From Cyathus striatus (Eukaryota > Basidiomycota > Agaricomycetes > Agaricales > Nidulariaceae): a stretch of DNA of 64,000 nucleotides. Of the stretch, positions 21,541 to 33,910 are shown piece after piece; within the stretch, counting starts at the first letter, position 1; each line of letters starts with the position of its first letter. The stretch is from positions 4,154,001 through 4,218,000 of the forward strand of contig JAOVFP010000007.1 of the NCBI GenBank assembly GCA_025738555.1, given 5' to 3'. Both the position numbers and the translations under genes were made by a program. The notes under the pieces are model-generated. The model saw only the letters and a program-made list of their open reading frames with translations, was not told the DNA's origin and made no database searches.

Positions 21541-22520
21541 CATTGCTTCATATTTACTTCACTATACTGCAGTATCTGCTTCAGGGTTGGGACATTTGCT
21601 TTATAGATGTGCAGTAGTTGCTTCAGAATTGCTTCAACCTGTTGCAGTAATTGCATCATAATTGTTTCATGTATTTTCAGTGATTGGTTCAGATTTGCTT
21701 TCTCATTTTGTAGTGATTACTTCATTGTTGCTTCATCAGTTTGCACTATTTGTGTCATGTGTTTGCTTCATGTTTGCTTCAATCTGTTGCAGAACTTGCT
21801 TCATATATTTTATATACATGCTTCAACATTGCTTCAACCCATTGCAGTATATGTTTCATATTTGCTTCATTCCATTGTAGAAATTGCTTCATATTTGCTT
21901 CATCCTGTTGTAGGATTTGCTTCATGTTTGCTTCAATCTGTTGCAGAACTTGCTTCATATATTTCCTGTACATGCTTCAATTTGCTTCAACCTATTGCAG
22001 TATTTGCTTCATATATTTCCTGTACATGCTTCAAAATTGCTTCAACCTGTTGCAGTATTTGCTTCATACTTGCTTCATCCCATTGTAGGAACTGCTTCAT
22101 AGTTGCTTCATCCTGTTGTAGTATTTGCTTCATGTTTGCTTCAACCTGTTGCAGAACTTGCTTCATATATATCCTGTACATGCTTCAAAATTGCTTCAAC
22201 CCATTGCAGAATTTGCTTCATATTTGCTTCACCCTGTTGTAGGAATTGCTTCAATATTGCTTCAACCCATTGCAGTATTTGCTTCATATTTGCTTCATCC
22301 TGTTGTAGTATTTGCTTCATATATTTCCTGTACATGCTTCAAAATAGCTTCAACCTGTTGCAGTATTTGCATCATGCTTGCTTCAACCTGTTGTAGTATT
22401 TGCTTCATATATTTCCTGTACATGCTTCAAAATAGCTTCAACCCATTGCAGTATTTGCTTCATATATATCCTGTACATGCTTCAAAATTGCTTCAGCCCA
22501 TTGCAGTATTTGCTTCATGT
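21540..22520. repeat. Left outer minisatellite (about 33 bp)
   Basis: Degenerate tandem units built from TTGCTTCA, a spacer with TGTTGCAG or CATTGCAG, then (T)ATTTGCTTCAT. Some higher-order units include TTTCCTGTACATGCTTCAA. Several frames stay open on both strands because the period is a multiple of three; the minus-strand product is an 11-residue repeat of the type EANMKQILQQ. I regard it as satellite DNA rather than a gene. The inverted counterpart is at 33290-33530. Confidence 0.85.
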
Positions 22521-22759
22521 TTGCTGTATGTGTCACTCCCACACATGTCTCAACTGACTATCAACTGACTCTCATATAAGTATCAATAGTCTCACCTGAC
22601 TCTCATCTTACTCTCAACTAAGTCTCAGAAGTCAGATTAGACTCTCATCTGAGTCTCATTAGAGTCAGTTGAGAGTCAGTTAAGACTTCCTGAATGACAC
22701 ACTAGGACAAGTGTGCACAGTCATCACACTTACCTAGACTATAGTTTCCCACAGTCCTC

Positions 22760-23640
22760 ACACATGTCACAATGTGTGACATATGTGACATGTTCAAAAA
22801 GCGTGATATATCGGAAGAAGCGTGACATATGTGACATGTTGGGAAAGCGTGACATGTGTGACACGTTGTCACACTTTTCATGTATTGTCACGCTTGTCAC
22901 GCTTGTTCCAACATGTCACACTTGTCCCACTTTTCCAGCTTATTACATAGTAACAAGTGTGACAAGACATGTCACACAAGTCACGCTTTCCCAGCATGTC
23001 ACACAGTGACAAGTGTGCCAAGATGTATCACACAAGTCACATTTTTCCCAAAAGCGTGACATGTTGGAAAGAGTGACATGCTGGGAAAAGTGTGACTTGG
23101 CACACTTGTCACTGTGTGACATGCTGGGAAAGCGTGACTTGTGACATGTTGGAAAAAGCGTGACTTGTGTGACACGTTAAAAAAATTGTGACATGTGTGA
23201 CACATCTTGTCGCACTTGTTACTATGTGATAAGCTAAAAAGTGTGACAAGTGTGACATGTTGGAACAAGCGTGACAAGCGTGACAATACATGAAAAGTGT
23301 GATAAGTGTGATGGCTATGATACTGTGACAACGTGTCACACATGTCACATGTGTGAAACATGAGAAAATGAGACAAATGAGACATGTAAGAATGATGTAA
23401 CAGGTGTGACACATGAGAAGAGCATGACATTTATGTGATATATAGGAAAGGTGTAACATGTGGGAAGAGCGTGACAGATGTGACAGATGGGAAAGTGTGA
23501 CATGTGTGACATATGTGACAGATAATAAAGGTGTGACATGAGTGACATATAGGAAGAGTGTGACAGGTGTGACAGATAATAAAGGTGTGACATTTGTGAA
23601 AATTGTGACAGGCATGACTGTGACAATCATAGTTGTTATG
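22760..23640. repeat. Left TGTGACA/TGTCACA array
   Basis: Irregular array of TGTGACA and its complement TGTCACA, spaced roughly every 8-25 bp and joined by variants such as AAAGCGTGACATGTTGG. It contains a long palindrome (22862-23303). CpG survives in the recurring GCGTGAC. It matches the shorter array at 33010-33290 in inverted orientation, down to the flank CCCACTTTGATAGTAATTAT against its complement. Confidence 0.9.
22862..23303. repeat. About 440-bp imperfect palindrome inside the TGTGACA array
   Basis: The left half begins ACACTTTTCATGTATTGTC and continues through CTTGTTCCAACATG, GCTTATTACATAGTAACAAG and CCCAGCATGTCACACAGTGA. The right half repeats these landmarks inverted in the opposite order and ends CAATACATGAAAAGTG. 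A few small indels distinguish the halves. Such a repeat can form a large hairpin. Confidence 0.8.
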
Positions 23641-23935
23641 CCCACTTTGATAGTAATTATGTCTACCAATGCTTAACAATCACCCATAATTACCATTGCA
23701 TCTAGTAATATGTGAATATGCCCTTGAAACACTTAATGATCACCTATAATCACCTGAATAATCATTAGTATAAATAATAAGCAAATTGATGATCACCATT
23801 AGATCTAGTAATAATAAATGAATATTTTTTTGAAACACTTAATGATCACATATGATCATATGAACAATTGTCAGTAAAAATAATTAGCTAATATCCCATT
23901 GAAACATTCATTGATTACTTATGATCCAATGTTCT
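23640..23935. repeat. Left inner repeat with TGATCA motifs
   Basis: About three diverged units of the type GAAACACTTAATGATCAC followed by TAATCAC or ATGATCA and then ATTAGATCTAGTAATA. The inverted counterpart, with more units, is at 31935-32290 and continues at 32945-33010. Confidence 0.8.
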
Positions 23936-24029
23936 TTGAGATGCCTGCCAATGCTTGAATTTGTCCTGTTCAGAGACCCTGTGATGCATGATCAAACTTT
24001 TGATTGAAATGATATGGGCTGATTGTTTT

Positions 24030-24960
24030 TGACAGTATGCATGGTACTGAACAGTACTTGATGTACTGTGCATGTACTGTGCAGTACTGATCAATACTGT
24101 AAAAATACTGTGCATACCATAAAAGTACTGTGTGTATCATGCACACAGTACTGTACAGTACAAATTTGAGACCACCTAAAATATATAAAATTATTTTTAT
24201 AGATGTCTATGTCTATTATATATATAACATGTATAGTGCTCTCAAGCTTCAGGTACAAGTTTTGTATATAAGTATAATGACAAAACCATGAGCATAGAAA
24301 AAAAGTCAAGATCACAGAGATGAAGCCAGGAGCATAGAAACAAAGCTAGGATTGTAAGTATGAAGCCAGGATAGTATATACAAAGCTAGGAGCATAGATG
24401 CAGTGTTAGGACCATAGATAAAGCTAGAGACATAGATATGAAGCCAGGGTTGCAAGTACAAAGTTAGGGGAATAGAGCGAAGCAAGGAGAAAATATATGA
24501 AGCCAGAACTGTAGAGATGAAGCTCTGAGCATAGAGATGTAGCCAGGACCACAGAAACAAAGCTATTGGCATAGAGATGAAGCTTTCCCATTCAGAGGGG
24601 TGTGATGAATACTGTACATAAGTATTGTGAAAGTGCCATGTGTACCATGAAAGTACCATGCATAGCGTGAAAGTACCGTGCATACTGTAAAAGTACCATG
24701 CATCACAAGAATATACCATAATAGTACCATAAAGTACCATACATGCAAAAAAAACAGTACTGTGCATGTATGGTATGCAAAAAATTGTACCGTGCAGTAC
24801 CACTCATGAACAAAGTACCATAAAGTGGTACTGTAAATTACCATACACGTACCATGCAGTGTTAAAAATGTACCGTGCAGTGTTGGAAATATACCGTGCA
24901 GTGTTGGAAGTGTACCATGCAGTGCAATTAATGTACCATGCAGTGCTAGTGGCTTGACAT
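24030..24960. repeat. Left subterminal repeats: GTACYRTGCA clusters and a 40-bp tandem repeat
   Basis: 24030-24150 and 24600-24960 are rich in GTACCATGCA, GTACCGTGCA and AGTACTGTGC, in both orientations. Between them, 24300-24590 is a degenerate tandem repeat of about 40 bp with the words GCATAGAGATGAAGCCAGGA and ACAAAGCTAGGA. No gene is seen. The GTACCATGCA motif recurs only on the far side of the transposase gene, at 29150-29600, 30080-30265 and 30965-31145. Confidence 0.75.
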
Positions 24961-25319
24961 GCTGTGCATTACTGAAACTCATGTATATTATCTTAGTACT
25001 GCTCACTACGGATATTAATTTTACATTGTACAATGAACTTAGTGATACTAATGTATCGTATATAGTCATATTTTGAATTGTCCCAGCTCCGCATGCTACA
25101 GATATTAATTAAAGTTGACACCCTACCCCAGTGTCACTCACTATGAATGTTAATCAACATGTCAGTTTATTTGATGTAAATTTCTATATATACAGATGGT
25201 TCATTTATTGATTATTGAATATACCATCACATCTTAGCTACACCAGCCAAGTTATCATGGTTAATATTATTGTACATTGATTATATCTTGGATTGAACTG
25301 AAAATGTTTAATTTGCTTG

Positions 25320-28300
25320 TAGAAAAATATTCTCGGCTTTTTAGGCAACTTATTTGTTCCCACTGGTAGCAAGCACAAGAGACTTTCTTCTGAAAGCAGT
25401 GAATCTTTTTCCAAAGGATCTACTGATAGTGATTCACCTCCTCCAAAAGAGAGGAAAAAGTGCAGTCATAGGAGAAAGAAGGCAAGAATGTATGCATAAA
25501 ATTCACTCCCATATTTTGGAATGCTCACTTCAAACTAGATCTTCTACATATGAAAATGCTTCAAAGCCAAAATGGCTTGATATTCTCAATAAAGATGGTA
25601 AGTCTCTTACTTCACAGTTTAATATGCTGTTGAAGTAACATTTTGACTGCTACTAGGAAAAGTAATTGCTTATATTCAAGTGCCAGACCTGGATGAGGAA
25701 GTTGATATGAAGAAGATACTGGATGTAACAGCACTCAGTAAGACATACTTAAATCTTATATAAAACTCCAATTTATTTGACTTCACTGTTTAGTTTCTCA
25801 AGACTCTGAATTGACTAATACATCAAGCACCTGGGTCAGGGTTTTGGATATGGAAGGTGTGCTGACATTAAAATTAATTCATGCTATCCAATAACAAAAT
25901 GGATTGTAACCATACAGGATCTGTTATTGCTATGGTACAATCACCACAAGCTTCTGGAGATCCAAGAGATGTAAATAAGACAAACAAACCTGAAAGTGAG
26001 CTGTTCAACACATTAATTTACCAAATATCATTCTAATTTTGATCACAGTCTTGCATAATGTTTATCTCAAGCAAAAGAAAGAGGAAAATATCAATGCTCC
26101 ATTAGCAAATGCTACTCAAAAAATGATATCTGGTCCTGTTTTTGATCCAGCTATGTGGAATGGATATCCAAATGGTATTTGGGAGGCAGACTATTCTAAT
26201 GAATTTTTATATGAAACTGGGAATCTTAAGCATCAATGGGCTACAACTTCTTCTAGTGGTCGAAGCAAAAAGGATGGCATTAAGAGAGACCCAGAAGCTT
26301 CTAAATGGAAAGATGGAGCAATTTATGACTGCAGATGTCTTGGTGTAATTAATTGTGACCATCAACCTGCATGCCGTGTTGCCTATCGCCCAAAAACTCG
26401 ATCTGAAAGTCTACAGCTGCAGCTTCAACAGTCTTGTGTGTGTGGTGGTAAACTCATACTAAAAGACTGTGGAGTCATTTCTACAATGTATAAGTGGGCT
26501 GGAGGTGCTCATTTTTATAATAAAGGAATACATAATCATGATATTCCTTCAAGAGTTGTTACTCCATTAAAGCAACAGAAGGATAAATTTGTGAATACAG
26601 TTCACAAGTTCCCACATGCTGGTCCATCAGAATTGTTGACAGGCCCTCGAGCACCAGATGGAGTTCCTGAAGAATCTGTTGCAGAAATATCACCTGCTTA
26701 TGCAAATTTAGACAGAGTTGCAAAAGAGTGAAGAGATATAAAAAAAGAAAAGGGAAATTTATACTCTGAGACTCTCACAGTAGAAGCATTCAAAGAATTT
26801 TCAGAAGAACACCCAGACTTCATTGTTTATGAGTCAATTTTTCCTGAAACTGTAATTTGTTTTCAGACTGCCTTTATGGCTTATCTGCTTGTTACAGATA
26901 AGGTATTTACAAATGCTGAAAATGGAATTGTCAGTGATGCAGCACATGGTTGGTGGAAGAATCAAAAGGTTCTTTTGATTGTCTCATCTGTCTACTGTCC
27001 AGAGATGTCATGTTGGGTTCCAGCACTGTTCTCTTACAGTGATGGGGCAACTTCTAGACATTATGCAAAACACTTTATTGCTCTCTTTGATAGCATGTTT
27101 ACTGAAGCAAAGCAAAGAGGTATAGATTTAACTGATAGTGACTTTGCTAATGTAAATTTTTTCTACTTGAATGTTTTAAGTCCTTAGCTAATTTAACTAT
27201 AGGTTGTGGATTTCAGTGAAGCAGAAAGAAATGGTTTTATTGAAGCATTCATTCAAGTATTCAAGTCCATTCTGTTAGAAATGATCCTCGTACTATGGCA
27301 GAACTTCAAGAAGCAGCTGCAGCATTACTGCATGGTTGTAGAGAACATTTCCATGCACACCTTACAAGAATCAAGCGGATGCATTCTGTTGTTCCCCCTG
27401 GTCTTACTGATGCTTTTGAATCTAGAGTATTACACTTGCTAGAAATTGAGAATAAGATGGATTTTGAATATTATAAGAACCTTATACTGCAAGATTTTCC
27501 ATTAGCAAAGCCATGGCTAAGCTGGTATTTACGTGATAGCATAGCCCAAATGCTCTTTGTCTCACAATGACAAATGGACCCAGTTATTTGGGATTCTATT
27601 CCAGATACCACCAATGCAGAAGAGGCACAGCATTGGAAGCTTTATCACTCACAGGGACAAGACCATGGTTTCTTGGATGGCCTTCACTCACTATATGCAA
27701 TTGCTGTCATTGCTGAGAAGAAATATGAAGTAGTCTCTGCATTTATTTAGTTGGAGGTGTAATTCGGTGGGGATGCCCTCAGCATTGGAGAAAGCACACC
27801 CATAAGAGTCATAATCCATTACAAACCAATGAAAGACCAAAAAAGAATGATGGAAGACCACCTGATACAATTCAAGAGCTTGTTCCAGTTAAATCTATGA
27901 CTGGACATTCCAGTTTTATATGGAACCACAATTCCTGCTGGCTGGACACATCACTTGAACTCCTGTTTGTTGCTCTTTCTTGAGATTCTGGTGATTTTGA
28001 AGAGGCATGTATGAAATTACAAGATAATCCACTTTTAACTTGAGTTATAAAATTCTTCAAACAGTGGATGGTTGCTCAAAATCAAAAAACAGAAATGAAG
28101 GTTATTAAAAAGCTTTCAAACAATCGGAATGCTTTTAGAAAATGGCTATCAAACAACAAAATTGCTGACTCTACTGAAGATGGATTTAATGTACTCTGGG
28201 TAAGTGTAAATATTCAATGGTTATTTATTTCTCTTATATTTCAATACTAGTCCTGGCTATTTGAAATCACTCGAGCTGAAAGTAGTGATGAGAGATATCT

Positions 28301-28670
28301 TGCTCACCTATATTTTGAAAGACTTGAGGCTTCACTTCAAATTTGTAGAGCCAACACATCTGGTATTCAGAATGCTCAACATATGCAGATTGGAAGATCA
28401 CCTTGCAGCCAAATATATGCAGACCTAACATTGACTGATTTTGAGTCCTGTCTCAATGGCCAAGTTCAATGCTGGGTCACATCTCATACAGATACAAGGA
28501 TTACCACAATCACTGATCAACAGTGTTATAACTGCTTGTTATATCAAGAGCACAGACATTCATACTGTTATATGGTTCACTTACCTACAGCACCCCTGAT
28601 TTGTAATATCAAGTGCACAGACTATATTTACTTTACCCTATATGAACAGACCACCCCTGTATTTAGTTAA
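25320..28670 (+). pseudogene. GCM-domain, MULE-like DDE transposase pseudogene
   Basis: Multi-exon transposase remnant. The 5' exons encode a Ser/Lys-rich segment (SSESSESFSKGS, near 25385). A GCM/WRKY-GCM1-type zinc-binding region spans about 26215-26535: WKDGAIYDCRCLGVINCDH, then C..ACRVAYRPKT, CVCGGKL and the final GIHNHDIP. The DDE-like core follows: SDAAHGWW (26930), WVPALFSY, RHYAKHFIALF, then a 51-nt intron (27152-27202) and VVDFSEAERNGF. Then come EAAAALLHGCREHF and a segment NSCWLDTSLELLFVAL (about 27920) that resembles the cysteine box of USP-type peptidases. Damage: TGA at about 26729, 27568 and 27979 at likely arginine (CGA) positions, a frameshift near 27265 and another near 27750. 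Family assignment is from motif recall; exon limits upstream of 26039 are approximate. Confidence 0.75.
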
Positions 28671-31600
28671 ATAGCTATATAACTAACTTTTGCTTCTCTT
28701 CTGATGTAGTCCTGAAGTCTTCCTGAGCTCATATTGAGCAGTCTTGACACTTGGGCTGCTTCACTACATCTTGTTACTGATGCCATATATGTCTATTATT
28801 TTACTGAGTATATTACTATACATCCCCCCCTCACTCCCCTTCTGTCTGGAAGTGTTCTTAGCATTGATCTTCTGTGTAATTCCCTCCAACTTGCCACCCT
28901 TTTATGTTGTTTTAGCAACCATAAATATACATGGTATTATCATGCATTCCTATTTTAAATTGTGATTTTTCTTCAATTTCAACAGCTGAATAAATATAAA
29001 ACATAATTTATATTGATGTTAGTAATTAACACCAAGTGCTAACTATAAGATATGAATTATATGTGATAAAAGTAGATGAGAGACAGAAGAAATAAATTTA
29101 GACTGGCCAACAGTTTTTAACGGCACAAACAGTACTGCATGATAGACAATGTACCATGAATGTACCATGCATCAATTATAATTGCCATGCATATCATACA
29201 TCATTTAATATACCAAACATGTCACACATATATCACATTCTCTTAACTTACAATTTTTTCGACTTTGACAATTGAATGAACACCAAAAAATAATCTTTTG
29301 ATTATTCCAATCACCAACAAGTAATAATTGAAAAATATAGAAGTTAAATACAGTATGATTTGACAAGAGACCAAAAAATGTTTTTACATGTGGGTGATGT
29401 GACATCAATGTGTCATGCAATGTACCATGCAAACTGCACATTTTTCTTGGGTACTTTAAAAGTACTGTACATGACCATACAGCTATAATTTGACATATCA
29501 TGCATGTACGGTACAGCCGATCTGGTACCGTGCAGTGCTGTTCAATGTCAAACTGTACCATGCAAGTACCATGCGGTATCATGCTCATCAATTATCAATA
29601 AATGTTCAACTCTTGACTTTGACTAAATGTTGGTACACTGTGCATTTAATACTGAGTAATATGTCTGTATACATCCATACTTTACTTACTGCATAATGCT
29701 GTTCTACTTGACATATAATTGATTATTATAGGCTACAATTCGGCCTTCTCATACTGCAGTGATAACTATAAACATGTAATCACATGGTTCAAGCCTCTAG
29801 GAGATCTCACATATTTTTAGAAGGTATGTAGTTATGTTTTATATTCCTGTCAGTGTATATGGTACAAAGACTAAGCCCCCTTATATGCAAATAAATCAAG
29901 ATTACAATAATAGTACCATGAGAATATCTTAATGTACTTATGGTCAATGTACCTCTAGAGCAGCTGTAATGCTTTTGTAAGGTATATATGCATTATCACA
30001 CTCTTATCAGTGCTTGTAATATGATATTCAAGGCCACAGGTGACTTAATCTACAGAAAAACTGCGGAAGAGCTTGGGGGTTACCATGTGAATATTTTAAT
30101 GTACCATTCAATACATTGATGTATCATGCAGTACCATGCAGTGTACCATGTGAATATTTTAATGTACCATTCAATACATTGATGTACCATGCAGTACCAT
30201 GTGATGTACCATACAGTACCATTAAAAACCACTAGCCCCTGTGCAATGTACTGTGCAAACTGCACATTTACTGTAAATCAAATTTGGTATTGTACCCACT
30301 CCCACTTAATAGTGGTATGTACAATTAATTGATTTGTTATCATCAACTGTAATATATAGTTATTGTGCTGAGCAGTAATTTTGATTGAATACTATTTATT
30401 TCGGAGTTTTCTCAAGTAGTTCATTTATGATTGATGTATGGTAGTGCATGGTATAAAAATTGTGTCGTTGCACTCTGCTTATCACAGAATGCTTGCTTAA
30501 GTGATGTAATATGCAATAACTTTGATATAGAGATACAGCGGTCCATATAACGATTAAACATTCAATTTCTAATTTACTTGAGTCTGACAAATAGGAAGTC
30601 TCACATAAATATCATTATATCTTGGTATACAGTTACCTTTATCTTTTAGTATTTTAATAGCTTATACTGTATATATAGCACATCATATATCCAAAATCTC
30701 ATGTAGATATACCATGAATAACAACTCCTGTAAGCTATTTAGTAAATTGTATGATACAAACATAGTTGGTGAATTAGATTGTGTATATCTCTGCATTAAA
30801 TGTGTTCAGTATTTCATAAATTTATATTCCATTAGAATACAATGGGAAAAATATGTATACAAAATTTAAAGTTGGTCAATACAGGGAGTAATGTACTACA
30901 AGCTAATTAATGTGAGAATACCTCGCATTCTGGGTGGGAAAAAAGCATGGTTGCCATCATTTTTGGCAACCACATGTACCATGCATCATCAGAAATGTAC
31001 AATGCATCATCAAAAATGTACCATGCATCACAAAGAATGTACCATACATTGTACCATGCATACCATAAGTGTTACCATATTTTTTTTGATGTACCGCACA
31101 GTACCATGCAGTGTACCGTGCAGTACCATTAAAAACCACTAGCCCAAATGATACAGTAGTAGAAACTAATACTAACCCAATTTGCTAGTAGTATCATTCA
31201 ATGATTACTTTTGTTCACTTATAAATTCAACTTTAATGGCTAATCTCTACCAGCTAATCTAATGCCATTGTTATTTTTCTTAGAACACCCTTTGGATTAC
31301 ACCAGTACTTACTCTCTTCTAATTAGTGTTTCCAATATTCTCCCAAACACAACTATAGTTAACCAAATCATTTCATATAAACTCCTTGCTATTTGATCAT
31401 ATATTCTTAAGAATAAGTACTGAGTTTTATGATCAACTCTAAATTATATAGTATTTTATGCTATTAGTGATATTTAAGTACAAACATGTAATATAGATTG
31501 TGTCAAAGAAATATACAGTTAGGTTAGATTAGAAACTGGAAACTAGGGTTAGTAAGTTCTAAGTAGTTATGTTAGGAGTGGAATAATGTACAACCAGAGT

Positions 31601-31934
31601 ATCAATTATATATAAGTTATTACCTCAATGGAAATTAGCATTAAATAAAAATTCTAGCTGCTAAGTGGTTTTATTATTCTCTAATGTATGTATGTGCATC
31701 TCATTATATTTGGGTTATGTAAATATGATTTTAGTGTGGAGAGCCAAATTGTAAACCAAAACCAGTACCAGCCAACAGTAACTTCTCTTATTATATCATT
31801 TACTATTTATAATGATAATACATAGTTGCAGATTATCAATAAAAATAAAATTACATGTACCATGAGTGGTGTTAGCCAAAGTGATCATAAAAATGTAGCT
31901 TTTATGATTGCCATGATTATAAACAATTATCACC
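28671..31934. other. Right internal region of the large element
   Basis: AT-rich, nearly CpG-free DNA. It holds three clusters of GTACCATGCA-type repeats (29150-29600, 30080-30265, 30965-31145). The block TACCATTAAAAACCACTAGC occurs twice, at about 30213 and 31118, in the same orientation, indicating a local duplication. No gene is recognised. Confidence 0.5.
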
Positions 31935-32294
31935 TTGATTATTAGGCATTTTTAAAGCCTTGTTCACCTATTAATACTAGATCTAATGGTGATCATAAGT
32001 GATCAATGAATGTTTCAATGGGATATTAGCTGATTATTTGTACTGATAATTGTTCAGATGATCATAAGTGATCATTAAGTGTTTCAAAGGAATATTCATC
32101 TATTGTTACTAGATCTAATGGTGATCATAAGTAATCATTGAGTATTTCAATAGAGGATTTGCTTATTATTCATACTAATAATTACTCAGGTGATCATAGG
32201 TGATTGTTAAGTGTTTCAAGAGCATATTCACCTATTACTAGATGCAATGGTAATCATAAGTGATCATTGAGTGTTTCAAGGGTATATTAGAGTG
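31935..32294. repeat. Right inner repeat with TGATCA motifs
   Basis: Four to five diverged units of TAGATCTAATGGTGATCATAAGTGATCA and GTGTTTCAA type, the inverse of 23640-23935. The array is interrupted by a TIR element and continues at 32945-33010. Confidence 0.8.
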
Positions 32295-32944
32295 TTATGG
32301 CATTCCTTGACACATCTGATAGAAAGTAACAAATTGTGGGGTGTGTACATGATATTTTTTTGAAAAAAAGTTCATAAACATAATTTAGAATATATTAGGA
32401 CTGCAAACTGTATGTGCAAACATATATGCAAAGCTGATTGCTGAGGGGATCACTTTTCAGCCAAAAACACGACTTGACACAATAATGTCACAGGTGTCAC
32501 AAAGGCTCACACACATGAGTTTGGGTGGGATCAAGAGCATGTGATGAATAAGTGTCATGTGCTGACCCCATCAAAGTTGCTACTTTTTCACTGTTTCAGT
32601 TTTTATGACTGTGTTTCATTCTTAATTGAGCTAAATATTTAAGGCAATGTCTGAAATTGCTGTATATATATACATAATTTTTTTATAAGAATGTGTACCA
32701 GGCAGAAACTCAAAATTTTAATTTGAAAACTGTGACAAGATGTGGTTCTCATCTAGAATTGTAGTAATCCTACCCCATATTCTCTTCCAGCTCATTTAAT
32801 GCATTCAAAAATATTTACCAATGATGATATATGTATGAGAAGATATATATGAAATATCTAAGTGATATGATGAAGTGGTGAGGCTGGAAAGTGAAAGGAA
32901 TTCAGGTGTGTCAAGTCACACTAGTGTATCAAGGAATGCCATAA
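32295..32944. mobile_element. 650-bp TIR element inside the right arm
   Basis: Both ends read TTATGGCATTCCTTGA(C/T)ACA, inverted to each other. It splits the TGATCA array, so it is an insertion. I could not define a convincing target duplication: the flanks are AGTG and TACT. No transposase frame is present; its superfamily is unknown. Confidence 0.7.
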
Positions 32945-33009
32945 TACTGTAGTATCCACAGGCAATCATAAGTGATCATTAAGAATTGGTAGACATAACT
33001 ACTATCAAA

Positions 33010-33290
33010 GTAGGCATAACAACCACAATTGTGACAGTCATGCCTGTCACAATTTTCACACATGTCACATCTTTATTACTTGTCACACATGTCACACCTT
33101 TCCCATATGTTACGTCTGTCACGCTCTTCCCACATGTCACACATGTCACACATTTCCTATATATCACATACACATTATGCTCTTCTCAACTGTCACACCT
33201 GTCACATCTTTCTTACATGTCTCATTTGTCACATTTTCTTATGTTTCACACATGTCACACCTTTGTGATATATAACAAATATGAAGAAAA
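33010..33290. repeat. Right TGTCACA array
   Basis: Array of TGTCACA(C) words, the inverse of the left array at 22760-23640 but shorter. It begins with GGCATAACAACCACAATTGTGACAG and passes directly into the outer minisatellite. Confidence 0.85.
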
Positions 33291-33530
33291 AATATGGCAA
33301 GTACTACAACAAGTTGAAGTAAGCATGAAGGTGCAAAAAATATATGAAGCAAATTCTACAACTGAACAAAGCAAACATGAAGTAGTTTTGAAGCATGTAC
33401 AGTATATATGAAGCAAGTACTGCAACATGTTGAAACAATCATGAAGCAATTTCTATAATAGAATGAAGCAAACATGAAGCAAATACTGCAATGGGCTGAA
33501 GCAATTCTGAAGCATGTACAGGATATATAG
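33290..33530. repeat. Right outer minisatellite
   Basis: Degenerate units such as TGAAGCAAATACTGCAATGGGC and GAAGCATGTACAG, which are the reverse complement of the 21540-22520 units. The array stops at about 33530, where unrelated DNA begins. Confidence 0.8.
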
Positions 33531-33539
33531 GCAAGTTAT

Positions 33540-33910
33540 GAGTTCATCCTATGTTATCATCTAATGCAGCAGCACACTCCCATAAGCTGCCTAGGTGTAG
33601 CACCGATCCATAATAGCATCCTGGCACCAGCCATAGAGGGCATGTATACTGACACCAGTCTCTTGGCCCTCAACAAAACTTCACGATTCACTTCATCCAG
33701 GGTCCATTGGACTATACTCATTTCGGAATAAGTATGAGTTCACCATGCATTATCATCAAACATGGCAGCCTGCTCCCAAAGCTGCCAGGCAAAGCACAAA
33801 TCCATCATAACATCTGGGCATGAGCTATAGAGGCTTTATTTACAACACCAGCCTCTTGACTGCCAACACAACTTCATGATCCACTTTGTCCAGGGTCTGA
33901 CAGACTACAG
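33540..33910. repeat. Diverged tandem duplication of about 190 bp
   Basis: Two units begin TATGAGTTCA (33540 and about 33729). They share landmarks such as CTTGG/ACT near the middle, ACAAAACTTCA/ACACAACTTCA and TCCAGGGTC near the end. Several stops block coding on both strands; the origin is unknown. Confidence 0.65.

Larger units (their letters stand above)
21540..33530. mobile_element. Candidate large DNA transposon with satellite-built inverted arms
   Basis: The same three satellite classes occur on both sides of a transposase pseudogene, in opposite orientation and mirror order. From outside in on the left they are a GCTTCA(A/T)-type minisatellite (21540-22520), a TGTGACA array (22760-23640) and a TGATCACTTATGAT-type array (23640-23935). 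On the right the same classes run inside out at 31935-33010, 33010-33290 and 33290-33530. The two inner arrays can be aligned over hundreds of bases after inversion. Exact termini and a target duplication are not visible, and both arms contain later insertions or expansions. GTACCATGCA repeats lie between the arms and the transposase on both sides. Confidence 0.6.

Noticed and set aside
21607..22568. Long overlapping frames in the GCTTCA minisatellite as a repeat protein
   Set aside because: The period is a multiple of three, so frames stay open on both strands; the inverted copy at 33.3 kb shows it is an element arm.
22760..23640. CRISPR-like array
   Set aside because: The repeats are short, irregular, in both orientations and lack unique spacers of constant length; the context is a eukaryotic transposon.
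23431..23679. Cys/His-rich minus-strand frames as zinc-finger proteins
   Set aside because: The Cys-His pattern comes from translating TGTCACA repeats.
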